From UBA7957 sp965222695 (GTDB lineage Bacteria; Pseudomonadota; Gammaproteobacteria; Granulosicoccales; Granulosicoccaceae), in assembly GCA_965222695.1 (NCBI GenBank), contig OZ244967.1, positions 1,364,001 through 1,428,000 of the forward strand: a stretch of DNA of 64,000 nt, read 5' to 3'. The notes under the pieces are model-generated. The model was not told the origin of the DNA. It worked only from the letters and a program-made list of their open reading frames with translations, and did not search any database. How positions within the stretch are numbered: position 1 is the stretch's first letter; each line of letters begins with the position of its first letter. The translations under genes and the position numbers were made by a program. Shown here piece after piece: positions 42,701-51,405 of this stretch.

Positions 42701-44047
42701 TCAACTCCACGGAAACGGGCTGTTAGAAATCGGATGCAGTTTTCCTTCAGCGTACCGGGAGAATCGGAACGGCTGTAGTAAGCTACTGCTGTCACCACAA
42801 ATATCTTCCGCCACCAGCTTTCCGACTCCAAGCATTTTGTAACCGTGGTTAGAGTCGGCAACCATGTAACAATTTTCCCGAAACACATCGAATACCGGAA
42901 AGCTATCAGGCGTGAACGCCCCTATGCCACCTGATGGTTCATTCTTGTAATACTCAAATTGTCCTTCAAATCGCTTCTGGCAATGCGCCAAAGCTGAAAC
43001 CCACATATGCGCAAAATCCTCACCCACGATAAAATCCGGAGAATCTATTCCGTAAGGATCAACGGCAACTTCGTCAGGATCAGTTTCAACTTTGAACGGT
43101 GCCGCGCCCCCTTGTATACCTCCGAAATGAAAATCCGGCTTGTAATATATTCCCCACATTTCTTCTGTAATCAGAGAATCGTCATAGACCGAATATAAAG
43201 GAGCGTTGCTGTCAACATGAATGACAGGTGGAAACTCTCCATCATTGGTTCGCTGCATTTGTGGGTCTACTCCAAGAGTTCCTTCCTGCAAAGACCAGTA
43301 CACCCACATCGGAATGTTTTCGTGAAGAGTTCCTCCAGCGTCTTTAATATCAATTGTCCCGGGCAGTTCCATCATATCCCATATTATTTTTGCCCAGGGC
43401 CCGGCACCAATGACCACGTAATCGCAACCGATGTCTCCCTTGTTGGTCTCGACGCCGGCAATGGCGGACGTTGAGGATTCGCTTTTAAACCCCGTGACTT
43501 CACACCCTGTCAGAATACGCACCCCCTCATTCTCGGCTTTTGTCGCCAGCCCGTACATCGCCCTGGTGTTATTGGAGTAACCGCCACGCTTCTCGTGCAG
43601 CACCGATGTGATCCCTTGCGCCTGCCAGTCGTGGAATAGGTTTTTCATATAGCCAAAGGATTCTTTCTCGCCTTCTATGAGCACGGATTCGTATCCGATT
43701 TCCTTTTGCTGTTGCGCTATACTTGCAATATCCTTGTGCATTGATTCCGGACTGATCTGCATATACCCCACGGGATGGTAGCTGTAAGCTTGCGGATCCG
43801 ACTCCCACAAATCGACACTGTGAGCCATAAGTTCGCGCATCGCCGGCTGGAAATAATTATTGCGAATAACACCGCAGGCAATTCCTGACGCACCTGCAGC
43901 AATAGCGGTTTTGTCTATCACCAGAATATCTTTGCCGCTGCCCTTTCCTCGGGCTTTCAGCTGTAAGGCAAGATGATAAGCGGTGCTAAGGCCATGAATG
44001 CCGGCTCCGATGATTAGATAGGTAGAGTGCTCCGGAATCGCCATCAT
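42701..44047 (-). CDS. FAD-dependent DAO-family oxidoreductase, sarcosine-oxidase-like
   Basis: 448 residues. FAD fold YLIIGAGIHGLSTAYHLA at the N-terminus, then VVIGAGPWAK, and a DAO-type C-terminus (FPVFDVFRENCYMVADSNHGYKMLGVGK). A distinct paralogue of MgdA, which it resembles in fold but not in partner genes. First gene of the leftward gmaS-mgs operon, so probably oxidises another N-methylated or amine substrate that releases methylamine or glutamate. Substrate not readable from sequence. Confidence 0.85.
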   Translation of the reverse strand: MMAIPEHSTYLIIGAGIHGLSTAYHLALQLKARGKGSGKDILVIDKTAIAAGASGIACGVIRNNYFQPAMRELMAHSVDLWESDPQAYSYHPVGYMQISPESMHKDIASIAQQQKEIGYESVLIEGEKESFGYMKNLFHDWQAQGITSVLHEKRGGYSNNTRAMYGLATKAENEGVRILTGCEVTGFKSESSTSAIAGVETNKGDIGCDYVVIGAGPWAKIIWDMMELPGTIDIKDAGGTLHENIPMWVYWSLQEGTLGVDPQMQRTNDGEFPPVIHVDSNAPLYSVYDDSLITEEMWGIYYKPDFHFGGIQGGAAPFKVETDPDEVAVDPYGIDSPDFIVGEDFAHMWVSALAHCQKRFEGQFEYYKNEPSGGIGAFTPDSFPVFDVFRENCYMVADSNHGYKMLGVGKLVAEDICGDSSSLLQPFRFSRYAEGKLHPISNSPFPWS

Positions 44048-44386
44048 GTACCCCTTTAAAATTCACAGATCAATGAGCTGTATCCCGGCAGCCACATCGA
44101 TCATATCTACACACCATGTTATTTCCATATATAAACCAATACAAGACTTAATTTTAAATATATTTAATATATGGTTCTTTATTGGTTCAATAGAAAGAAA
44201 CTTTCTAACCGTCACAACGCTTCCACAAGTGATAACACCATCATCTCGTTTTTTATCGAGTGCAAGCTCTTTGGTTAATAGGAAAATTAAATCCGAAATT
44301 TTTTAACACTTGGACTCAAACTTGATTTATGTTCATAACCAATGTAGGTTCTGGATAGACGAATAGACCATTTGAGTACCATAGCC
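44048..44386. promoter_or_regulatory. 339-bp divergent promoter region, gmaS operon / GntR regulator
   Basis: Strongly AT-rich (44130-44340), unlike the surrounding genes, and without an ORF. Near the regulator start lies ATAGAC-GA-ATAGACCA (44355-44371), a short tandem repeat. The AATAGACCA unit also occurs, inverted, upstream of the ABC importer (51192-51200), so it is a candidate GntR operator. No exact promoter was assigned. Confidence 0.4.
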
Positions 44387-45118
44387 ATGCCTACCCAATT
44401 CGCTCAAAACCAAATAAAGGCGCTCGATAAAAAACATCATGCTGATGAGAGCATCGGTCGAGCCTCAACCCAGAGTGTGGTAAATAAAATCCGGGAGTCC
44501 ATATTCGACGGCACCTATAGCTATGAAGATCGATTACCCGCTGAGCGGCAGCTGGCCAAACTATTCAATGCCTCGCGTGGCACCATTCGATCCGCCTTAC
44601 AACAGCTTGAAAAGCAACACCTTGTTGTCCGTAAATCCGGAGCCGGTACATTCGTCTGCGCTGCGTCCAGTTCTAATCAGCAGGAAATTACAAAAATAAC
44701 AAGTCCGCTTGAAGTAATTGAGGCTCGCATCGCAATTGAACCTCATCTAATGCGCCTGGTCGTTGCCAATGCCAATCGAAATGATATTGAAAAACTCGCT
44801 GTTGCACTGCAACAGGTCGAGCAGGCGGGGAATGACCCCGAATCCTTTACCCTAGCTGATAACCGTTTTCATATCGCACTTGCTGAATGTGCGCAAAATA
44901 AACTAATGGCATGGATATACCGCCAAATCAGCAAGGTGCGAGAGCATTCTCAATGGCGCTCAATGAAAGATAAAGTACTGACGCCTGAACGTATTGCGCG
45001 CTATAACAAACAACATCGCGCGCTGTTTGAAGCCATTTCAGCTCGTCACGCAGATGAAGCCAGTAAAATAATGCTTGCCCATCTCAGCGGTGCAAGAAAC
45101 GATTTAATGGGGCACTGA
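44387..45118 (+). CDS. GntR-family (FCD) transcriptional regulator
   Basis: 243 residues: an N-terminal winged HTH (VVNKIRESIFDGTYSYEDRLPAERQLAKLF; ASRGTIRSALQQLEKQHLV) followed by an all-helical FCD effector domain (LEVIEARIAIEPHLMRLV; DNRFHIALAECAQN). ATG 44387 chosen; a TTG lies five codons before it. Divergent from the gmaS-mgs operon, likely its repressor. Effector unknown, perhaps a pathway intermediate. Confidence 0.92.
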   Translation: MPTQFAQNQIKALDKKHHADESIGRASTQSVVNKIRESIFDGTYSYEDRLPAERQLAKLFNASRGTIRSALQQLEKQHLVVRKSGAGTFVCAASSSNQQEITKITSPLEVIEARIAIEPHLMRLVVANANRNDIEKLAVALQQVEQAGNDPESFTLADNRFHIALAECAQNKLMAWIYRQISKVREHSQWRSMKDKVLTPERIARYNKQHRALFEAISARHADEASKIMLAHLSGARNDLMGH

Positions 45119-45121
45119 ATA

Positions 45122-45688
45122 ATGAGATCACGTTTTTTAAAATGGCAATGTCAAATTCGCCAATTCGCTGTCCGGCGCCGAAACGGTATGCCAACTCTGG
45201 GTATGCGACCAATGGTTCATCTCTCCGATTCAAACTCCTATTTCGGTCCTGTTACCGTACTGATTCGGCATAAGAAATGTCAATCCATTACCGCTCAGTT
45301 TAAATTCATCTCGGTAAAATATCAGGATCCAAGAGAGCGCATGCAATCAGCTCTTAAATTGCTTTCCGAGATTTACTACCAGTTTCCCGAGAAATTCAGC
45401 GATCACTTGACCGCCGTTTTTCCACTGAACAGCGATTACTCCAGCACTATTCTTTCTTCTTCGCTCGTGACACTTTCATTCAGGGAAGGCGGTGAAAAGT
45501 ACAAATTTCCCTGTAAAACGAATTTGCTCGACAGCAATGATCCTGCATACCAGAACAGCTATTGGCATAATTTTCTGTTTAATCCGTCCTTACCGGGGAA
45601 AGTCGATATCATCGACTTCGCCCCCGACTGGGATCTGGCTGCGCGGGGAAATAATGAAAATCCGTTACCACAAGCCATCTCGACATGA
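45122..45688 (+). CDS. Unknown protein downstream of the GntR regulator
   Basis: 188 residues starting 3 bp after the regulator stop, so co-transcribed. No signal peptide or membrane helix. Basic N-terminus, then a beta-rich middle (YFGPVTVLIRHKKCQSITAQFKFISVKY), and a segment HNFLFNPSLPGKVDIIDFAPDWDLAARG. No family recognised. The tight spacing and even codon use support a true gene. A second frame in the same DNA (to 45926) has poor protein character and is not annotated. Confidence 0.6.
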   Translation: MRSRFLKWQCQIRQFAVRRRNGMPTLGMRPMVHLSDSNSYFGPVTVLIRHKKCQSITAQFKFISVKYQDPRERMQSALKLLSEIYYQFPEKFSDHLTAVFPLNSDYSSTILSSSLVTLSFREGGEKYKFPCKTNLLDSNDPAYQNSYWHNFLFNPSLPGKVDIIDFAPDWDLAARGNNENPLPQAIST

Positions 45689-45786
45689 GAACATTATGGG
45701 CGCGTCGGGCGGGCAACATAGGATCCAGGCGCGCAAAGCAGAGTCTGCGCTCAAGATCTTTGAGAGGGCTTCTCGTCCAACAGCAC

Positions 45787-46218
45787 TCAGGCTATTTCCC
45801 ATCTTGAATGAAACTGCGGCAACTTATCATCTATCCCGTAGTAGTCTGCAATCTGTGAACACCAAATGTGACCGATGGTTTTCACACCCTCTGGATTGTC
45901 GAGCGCGCCCGCAGCAATTGCAATAGTTTTCCGGTCCTGGGGATGCCAGAATAGAGAAGATCCGCAATCTTGACAGAATCCACGCCGGACATTTGCCGTT
46001 TCATCCAGCGGTGATTCATACCAACGCAGTGCATCAGCTTTATCTATTGTCAACTGTTGCAATTCAACACTTGTATAAGCGCCGATATGCCCATGAAACT
46101 TGCGACATTTGGAACAGTGGCAATTTACAATATCACGCAATTTCCCACGAATACTGAAAACAACTTTTCCACATAAACAACTCCCTTCGGTGATATCATC
46201 TGCATTAGAATCCGCCAT
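45787..46218 (-). CDS. GFA-family (glutathione-dependent formaldehyde-activating-like) protein
   Basis: 143 residues of the GFA/CENP-V zinc fold: zinc cysteines in GSCLCGKVVF, CHCSKCRKFHG and CQDCGSSLFW. The family includes the S-(hydroxymethyl)glutathione synthase-like protein, but most members have no proven reaction. Next to formaldehyde-producing amine oxidation genes, a role in aldehyde handling is plausible. Separate small unit between the unknown gene and the ABC importer. Confidence 0.9.
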   Translation of the reverse strand: MADSNADDITEGSCLCGKVVFSIRGKLRDIVNCHCSKCRKFHGHIGAYTSVELQQLTIDKADALRWYESPLDETANVRRGFCQDCGSSLFWHPQDRKTIAIAAGALDNPEGVKTIGHIWCSQIADYYGIDDKLPQFHSRWEIA

Positions 46219-46267
46219 AAAAAACTCCCACCACTACTACGCCAACAAAATATTTTTCGAAGGAACA

Positions 46268-46981
46268 TCAGATTCCAAGATAAGTTTGGCGAACAGTATC
46301 ATCGTTCTGCAATTTAGCGGCTTCGCCCTCGATAGCGATATCGCCGGTTTCGAGCACATAACCGTAGTCTGCCAAAGACAGTGCCAGACGTGCATTCTGC
46401 TCGACCAATATGATGGTTTTATCGTGTTCGTGGATTTCTCTGATAATTCCCGTAATTTCCTGACACATGATGGGCGATAATCCTAATGAGGGTTCATCCA
46501 TGAGAATCAGGTCCGGATTAGACATAAGACCCCTGCCTATCGCCAGCATTTGCTGCTCTCCTCCACTCATTGTTCCTGCCGCCTGATCCGCCCGTTCTTC
46601 AAGCCTGGGGAAATGCGAAAAAACGAGAGCCAGATTGTCCGCAATCTCTTTCTTGTCACTCCTCAGATAAGCCCCCATCTCCAGATTTTCCGTAACCGTC
46701 ATTTGCGGGAACACTCTACGGCCTTCAGGGACATGAGCAATACCTATGCCCGTGATGCGCTCGGGCGGCAGATGAGTGATTGATTTACCTTTGTAGAGAA
46801 CATCGCCCGATGAAGGCCGCACCAAACCGGAAATCAATCTCAATGTGGTGCTTTTACCGGCTCCGTTGGCGCCGATCAAAGTAACAATAGTCCCTTCGGG
46901 TACGCGGATTGATATGTCGCGTGTCGCCACGACTTTACCATAGTGAACCGCTGTATTTTGAAGCTCAAGTAACAAGATCAT
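46268..46981 (-). CDS. livF: ABC transporter ATPase, LivF type
   Basis: 237 residues. Walker A GANGAGKST, signature SGGEQQ (TMSGGEQQMLAIGRGL), Walker B LILMDEPSLGL, and the H-loop region LVEQNARLAL are those of LivF. With LivG energises import through LivHM. Overlaps the end of livG by 17 nt. A TTG three codons upstream (46990) is an alternative start. Inner membrane, cytoplasmic face. Confidence 0.93.
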   Translation of the reverse strand: MILLLELQNTAVHYGKVVATRDISIRVPEGTIVTLIGANGAGKSTTLRLISGLVRPSSGDVLYKGKSITHLPPERITGIGIAHVPEGRRVFPQMTVTENLEMGAYLRSDKKEIADNLALVFSHFPRLEERADQAAGTMSGGEQQMLAIGRGLMSNPDLILMDEPSLGLSPIMCQEITGIIREIHEHDKTIILVEQNARLALSLADYGYVLETGDIAIEGEAAKLQNDDTVRQTYLGI

Positions 46982-47732
46982 CGACTCCAAGGTAGGCCTC
47001 TATCACCTTTTTATTGTTAATCACTTCCTCGGGAGTCCCCTCTGCAAGCTTTTCACCGAAATTCAATACCGAGATCTTGTCACATAGACTCATGACTGTC
47101 TTCATATCATGTTCTACCAGCAAGATCGTGACACCCCAATCGTCGCGGATTTTTCGGATCAACTCTACCATTGCCGCTTTTTCGCCTGAATTCATTCCTG
47201 CAACAGGCTCATCGAGCATCAACAATTCAGGCTCGGTTGCCAAAGCCATAGCGACGCCCAGCACGCGTTGATGGCCATGCGACAGGTTGGCGGCCAGATT
47301 GTCGCTTTCATCCTGAAGTCCCAGAAATTCTATAATTTCTTCAGCGCGTTTAATATTATTTGCCTCGCCTTTGTTTTTGCGGCCGAAAATTGCATTAAAC
47401 AAAGATGAGTCCGCGTTCAGATGCCTTGCTATCACTACGTTTTCCAGTACGGAAAAGTCAGGAAACAATGCGGGGCGTTGAAATGTTCTTACCACACCCA
47501 GCTTGGCAATTTCACTGCAGGGAAGATTGGAAATAACCCGATCTTTGAACTCAACTGAACCATATGAGGGTTGATAAAAGCCGCTGACAAGATTAAAAAA
47601 TGTCGTTTTTCCCGCCCCATTGGGGCCTATAACCCCTCGAATTTCACCTTGTTCTACGTCGAGATCTATTGAGCTGTTGGCGATTAGACCGCCAAAATTT
47701 TTAGTCAGATTTTTAACACAGAAAAATGCCAT
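46965..47732 (-). CDS. livG: ABC transporter ATPase, LivG type
   Basis: 255 residues with Walker A GPNGAGKTT, the RTFQRPALFPDFSVLENV Q-loop region, signature LSHGHQRVLGVAMAL (LSHG instead of LSYG, common for the group), Walker B LLMLDEPVAGM and C-terminal LNFGEKLAEGTPEEV typical of LivG. Second ATPase of the importer. Six bp after livM. Confidence 0.93.
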   Translation of the reverse strand: MAFFCVKNLTKNFGGLIANSSIDLDVEQGEIRGVIGPNGAGKTTFFNLVSGFYQPSYGSVEFKDRVISNLPCSEIAKLGVVRTFQRPALFPDFSVLENVVIARHLNADSSLFNAIFGRKNKGEANNIKRAEEIIEFLGLQDESDNLAANLSHGHQRVLGVAMALATEPELLMLDEPVAGMNSGEKAAMVELIRKIRDDWGVTILLVEHDMKTVMSLCDKISVLNFGEKLAEGTPEEVINNKKVIEAYLGVDDLVT

Positions 47733-47737
47733 CCCAA

Positions 47738-48724
47738 CTACCCCTTCTGCAGCAATCTGTTTTTATTAAAAAATGACTTCAGGCGTATAAACAGTGTCTC
47801 CAGACCTCCAGGTAAAAACACAAGAAAAAGGATCAGTATCAAACCGAACAATGCCGGACGCCACTCTTGCAATGGACGGGTCAATTCAAACACCAGTGAC
47901 ATAGAAACAACGCCAATCAGTGGCCCCCAGAACGTCTTGACACCGCCGACGACGACCCAGATAATCAGATAAACCATTTCCACCATCTCGAAATTATGAG
48001 GATCAATGGAACCAACCTGATAGGCCAGCAGGGAACCGGCAATACCGGCAAAAGCTCCCGCGACACAAAATATCAGAATGCGTGAGCGGACAACATTGAT
48101 TCCGATACTTTCACATAACTCGCTATCAGAATATATAGACTTCCAGACATTTCCAAGACGTGAGCGATCAATACGATAGAGAAAGATCAACGCAATAACT
48201 GTAAATATCAATGTAAAAAAATAAAAATTACGGGAGTCCCAAAAATCGACGAAGTACCAATCTCCAAATTGACCTATTTCAAGTTTAGGAATACCGTTAA
48301 CGCCGCGTGCACCGCCAAAGGGGTAGTGAAACTTAAGCCAGACATGACGAATGAACTCCCCTAGGGCAAAAGATGCAATAAAAAAGGCAAATCCTATGGT
48401 TCTTGAAAGAGGAACTGCAAGCACAAAGCTGACGGCGACTGTAATTACCGCTGCCAGCGGCATGGCCGCGTAAAACGGAATACCGAAGTTTTTAGCCAGT
48501 ATCGCTGTGGAATAGGCGCCTACCCCCATCAGGATATAGTGGCACAGGGTCCAGTCTCCGGTTGTTGTCATAAGTCGATAACTTTGCGCCAAAATGACAT
48601 TTATAAGGAATATGGTTAACAGTTCCAGTCGGTACGCCGATACCAACTGAGGTGCCAGACACAAGATGAATATGACAAGTACGGAAAATAACCATACCGA
48701 GTATGAAGGCTCAGACTTTGACAT
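47738..48724 (-). CDS. livM: ABC transporter permease, LivM type
   Basis: 328 residues with about eight to ten membrane helices and the LivM loop (YRIDRSRLGNVWKSIYSDSELCESIGINVVRSRILIF core, seen as SELCESIGINV). Inner-membrane permease of a branched-chain-amino-acid/amide-type importer. Overlaps livH by 14 nt. The substrate follows the binding protein. Confidence 0.92.
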   Translation of the reverse strand: MSKSEPSYSVWLFSVLVIFILCLAPQLVSAYRLELLTIFLINVILAQSYRLMTTTGDWTLCHYILMGVGAYSTAILAKNFGIPFYAAMPLAAVITVAVSFVLAVPLSRTIGFAFFIASFALGEFIRHVWLKFHYPFGGARGVNGIPKLEIGQFGDWYFVDFWDSRNFYFFTLIFTVIALIFLYRIDRSRLGNVWKSIYSDSELCESIGINVVRSRILIFCVAGAFAGIAGSLLAYQVGSIDPHNFEMVEMVYLIIWVVVGGVKTFWGPLIGVVSMSLVFELTRPLQEWRPALFGLILILFLVFLPGGLETLFIRLKSFFNKNRLLQKG

Positions 48725-49580
48725 TACCCAAAAGTCCCGTTGGTTTTACGATCAGCACTATCGCCATAAAAAGAACACCTACCATGGTGGCTGTCACCGA
48801 GTCCGACAAAGTGGACACAAAAGTGTGGATGAATCCAAGGATAAATGCTGCCAGTACCGCCCCTCCTATGCTTGCCATTCCGCCAACGATTACCACGATA
48901 AATGCCGTGACTGCGTAAACGTGTCCCATATAAGGCGTAACGGGTATTATGGGAGCCATCAACGCGCCTCCAACACCCGCGAATCCGCCTGATAACAACA
49001 TTGCAAGCGCAGTCATGCGATTGATGCTGATACCTTGCAATACAGCGGCTTCCGGATCCTGGGCACAGGCTCGCAAGGCTTTACCGGCTTTGAACTTTTT
49101 CAAAAACACCCACAGTCCGGCAACCATGAACACCGTAGCCGGAATTATAACCAATCTTTGCCAGCTTAATGATGCGCCAAATATTTCAGTGCTGCCTTTA
49201 TAGGGAACAACGACGGAGCGCATCAGGCCCACACCCCATTGTTGGCCAACCAGCACTTGCATAATAAAGCCAGCACCGGCGGTAGCCATAAAACCTGCCA
49301 AAACATTCCCCCTCGTAGGCCGAAAGATAAGTCTCTCAAACAACAAGCCGATAGAGGCAACCACGGGAAAGGCCGCAACCACTGCCAAAGGGAATGGCAG
49401 TCCCAACAGGGAATACATTAGATAGACAACGTAGGCGCCGGCCATAAACAATTCCCCATGGGAAAAGTTGGCCATCTGCATTACACCGAATGCTAAGGTC
49501 AAACCAACCGCCACCATGGCATAGATTGAGCCCAGCACTATAGCATTGGCAAACGACTGGATGAACGTTTCAAATCCCAT
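48711..49580 (-). CDS. livH: ABC transporter permease, LivH type
   Basis: 289 residues; starts MGFETFIQSFANAIVLGSIYAMVAVGLTLAFG, a typical LivH N-terminus, read from ATG 49580; a longer upstream frame has no membrane character. Conserved GKALRACAQDPEAAVLQGI loop. Partner permease of LivM. Separated from the binding-protein gene by 226 bp with two hairpins. Confidence 0.93.
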   Translation of the reverse strand: MGFETFIQSFANAIVLGSIYAMVAVGLTLAFGVMQMANFSHGELFMAGAYVVYLMYSLLGLPFPLAVVAAFPVVASIGLLFERLIFRPTRGNVLAGFMATAGAGFIMQVLVGQQWGVGLMRSVVVPYKGSTEIFGASLSWQRLVIIPATVFMVAGLWVFLKKFKAGKALRACAQDPEAAVLQGISINRMTALAMLLSGGFAGVGGALMAPIIPVTPYMGHVYAVTAFIVVIVGGMASIGGAVLAAFILGFIHTFVSTLSDSVTATMVGVLFMAIVLIVKPTGLLGNVKV

Positions 49581-49676
49581 AGCACTTAGAATCCTCAGTA
49601 ACCCTGTCAGTTCCTGCCGCTTGAGAAAAAATGAAGGCCACCGATTAAACTTTGGAATATTTTCATTTTTGTTTTG

Positions 49677-49696
49677 GCACAATCAGTGGATTGTGC
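49677..49696 (-). terminator. Hairpin between binding-protein and permease genes (second)
   Basis: GCACAATC-AGTG-GATTGTGC: perfect 8-bp stem, 4-nt loop, 97 bp before the livH start. No T run follows in the leftward direction, so it is more likely an mRNA processing or stability element than a terminator. Confidence 0.4.
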
Positions 49697-49737
49697 TTTG
49701 TGTACGCTAAGTGATTGTGTTTATTTCGAATTCGTAA

Positions 49738-49767
49738 GTACCGGGATATAGAATGCAATCCCGGTAC
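49738..49767 (-). terminator. Hairpin just after the binding-protein gene
   Basis: GTACCGGGAT/ATCCCGGTAC: perfect 10-bp stem with a 10-nt loop, 40 bp after the binding-protein stop. It lacks a long T run, as for intercistronic stabilising hairpins that keep binding-protein mRNA more abundant than permease mRNA. Confidence 0.6.
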
Positions 49768-49806
49768 GGTGGCAAAATACAAAGAAAAGTCAGTTATCGC
49801 CGCATA

Positions 49807-51075
49807 TCAGCGTTGATCGTACATCAGACCCTTCGACCGAACATGCTCAATGATGCCGTCTTTTCGGGGCTCAAACCACTCACTGAAATTCAATATTGCC
49901 TGGACTCGCTTAATTCCATTCTTGTGCTCATTGACTGGCACAGGCGTGGCGATCATGTTATCGATTCCCCACATCTGTGCACCGGTAAATGCGCCCGGGC
50001 CAAGCAATGTATCGAGTGATTCCGCCTTCCTTAGCGCCTCGACGACTTTTTCAGCCTCAAACGAACAAGCCAGTTGTACTCCCTGTGCCCAGACTTTAAG
50101 CATGATAACGTGGTCCCAGTCAATACCTGTTATACCACGGTGCACGTCTTCCGGCGCACCTGGGCCGTATCGTTTTATCCAATCATTATAAAACTTGTGC
50201 TGAACCGAATCTTCTCCCCAATAGGGGTCATCGAACAACGGAAAGCTATCGACCGCACCCTCCATATAAGAGGCTGGGACTTTCGTTAATATGGATTCAG
50301 AATCCAGGTAGTTCGCTGATATCTCGCCTTTGTATCCTTGCACATACAACTGCTCGATAATGCTCACGACAAAATCCGGATAGGACAGGTTCAGACTGAC
50401 TACGTCCGGCTTGGTTGCCAGTACGGCAGTGACAATTGGGGCAAAATCAACGGTATCGAGAGAGTAATGTTCGTCGTATACGACGTCCCAGCCGTCAGCA
50501 AGTGCCGAACCCACCTCCCAGGCTTGAGAGGTCAGCCCTATGGTGTCATCCTGGGAAAGTACAGCCCACCGTTTTAATTCCGGATTTCGTTTTTTATGGT
50601 AAGCCGGACGCATCATGTCGATTCGGGGAGTGACATCCCCTCCCGCTATAAGATAAGGACGATCCGGTTTGATATCAGTGGAGATCAAGCTTGCATAAAC
50701 GACTTTTTTCTGAGTAAGAAATGGATGTGTTGCATCAGCCGGGTTGCCGCCGATTGCGCTGATAAACTTAACGTCATGCTCGAGGACCAGTTGTTTGGCT
50801 CCTTGAAGGGCCTTGGAGCCAGTTGCCTCATCATCGAATTTTACCATATTGAGTTTGTAGCGCGTTCCGCAGACATCCAGACCTCCATCTGCGTTCACCT
50901 CGTCGATGAACATCTGATTTCCCGTAACTCCCGGCAATCCCCAGCCTGCATCCGGACCTGACAGTGCGGCGAGAAAACCGATGTTGACAGTTTCTGTGGC
51001 GGCGGACGCCGTACCTGAGATCAGTACTGTCGCTAGAATTGCCGCTAAGGACTTTGCGTATTTATTCATGGTCAT
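49807..51075 (-). CDS. Periplasmic binding protein of the Liv-type importer
   Basis: 422 residues from ATG 51075, which has GGGGGA 6-7 nt upstream (ATG 51069 also possible). Signal peptide SLAAILATVLISGTASA, then a type-1 periplasmic-binding fold (VNIGFLAALSGPDAGWGLPG; NMVKFDDEATGSKALQGAKQLV). Longer than classical LivJ, and closer to amide/urea or aromatic-compound binders. Lies with livHMGF, a dioxygenase and FAD oxidase; the substrate is probably the compound they degrade. Cell location: periplasm. Confidence 0.9.
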   Translation of the reverse strand: MTMNKYAKSLAAILATVLISGTASAATETVNIGFLAALSGPDAGWGLPGVTGNQMFIDEVNADGGLDVCGTRYKLNMVKFDDEATGSKALQGAKQLVLEHDVKFISAIGGNPADATHPFLTQKKVVYASLISTDIKPDRPYLIAGGDVTPRIDMMRPAYHKKRNPELKRWAVLSQDDTIGLTSQAWEVGSALADGWDVVYDEHYSLDTVDFAPIVTAVLATKPDVVSLNLSYPDFVVSIIEQLYVQGYKGEISANYLDSESILTKVPASYMEGAVDSFPLFDDPYWGEDSVQHKFYNDWIKRYGPGAPEDVHRGITGIDWDHVIMLKVWAQGVQLACSFEAEKVVEALRKAESLDTLLGPGAFTGAQMWGIDNMIATPVPVNEHKNGIKRVQAILNFSEWFEPRKDGIIEHVRSKGLMYDQR

Positions 51076-51234
51076 AAATTCCCCCTGGCTCAATTTGATT
51101 CTTGTCATTGATCGACTCCCTTGCGGAATCTCCCGGGTCAAAGCTCATCCGAGGTGGTTCCAGAACATTTATGAACTTGTTTAATATAAAATTGGTCTAT
51201 TTTTGGTCACAAGCCGTTAGATCTCGATCAATGA

Positions 51235-51328
51235 AGTGTATCTATTTATACACTAATCATTAAGAAATATCTCGTAGTTTTAATGAAAAATATTCCAGCA
51301 GAGAGAGAAATATACACTGATTAGTGTA
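51235..51328. promoter_or_regulatory. Repeated AGTGTA/TACACT operator-like dyads
   Basis: In the 330-bp gap before the binding-protein gene: AGTGTA (51235-51240)-N8-TACACT (51249-51254), and TACACT-GATT-AGTGTA (51313-51328), a perfect 6+6 dyad. The TACACTAATCA unit beginning at 51249 equals the reverse complement of the second dyad over 11 bp. The region is AT-rich with no ORF. Probably binding sites for a local regulator; the leftward importer promoter should lie here. Confidence 0.55.
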
Positions 51329-51405
51329 CCAATATTGGACCATACCAAGTAATTGAAGTATCGATGAATTCGTCCTGGGTTTTTTGCTGCGCCACACAAG
51401 TCACA

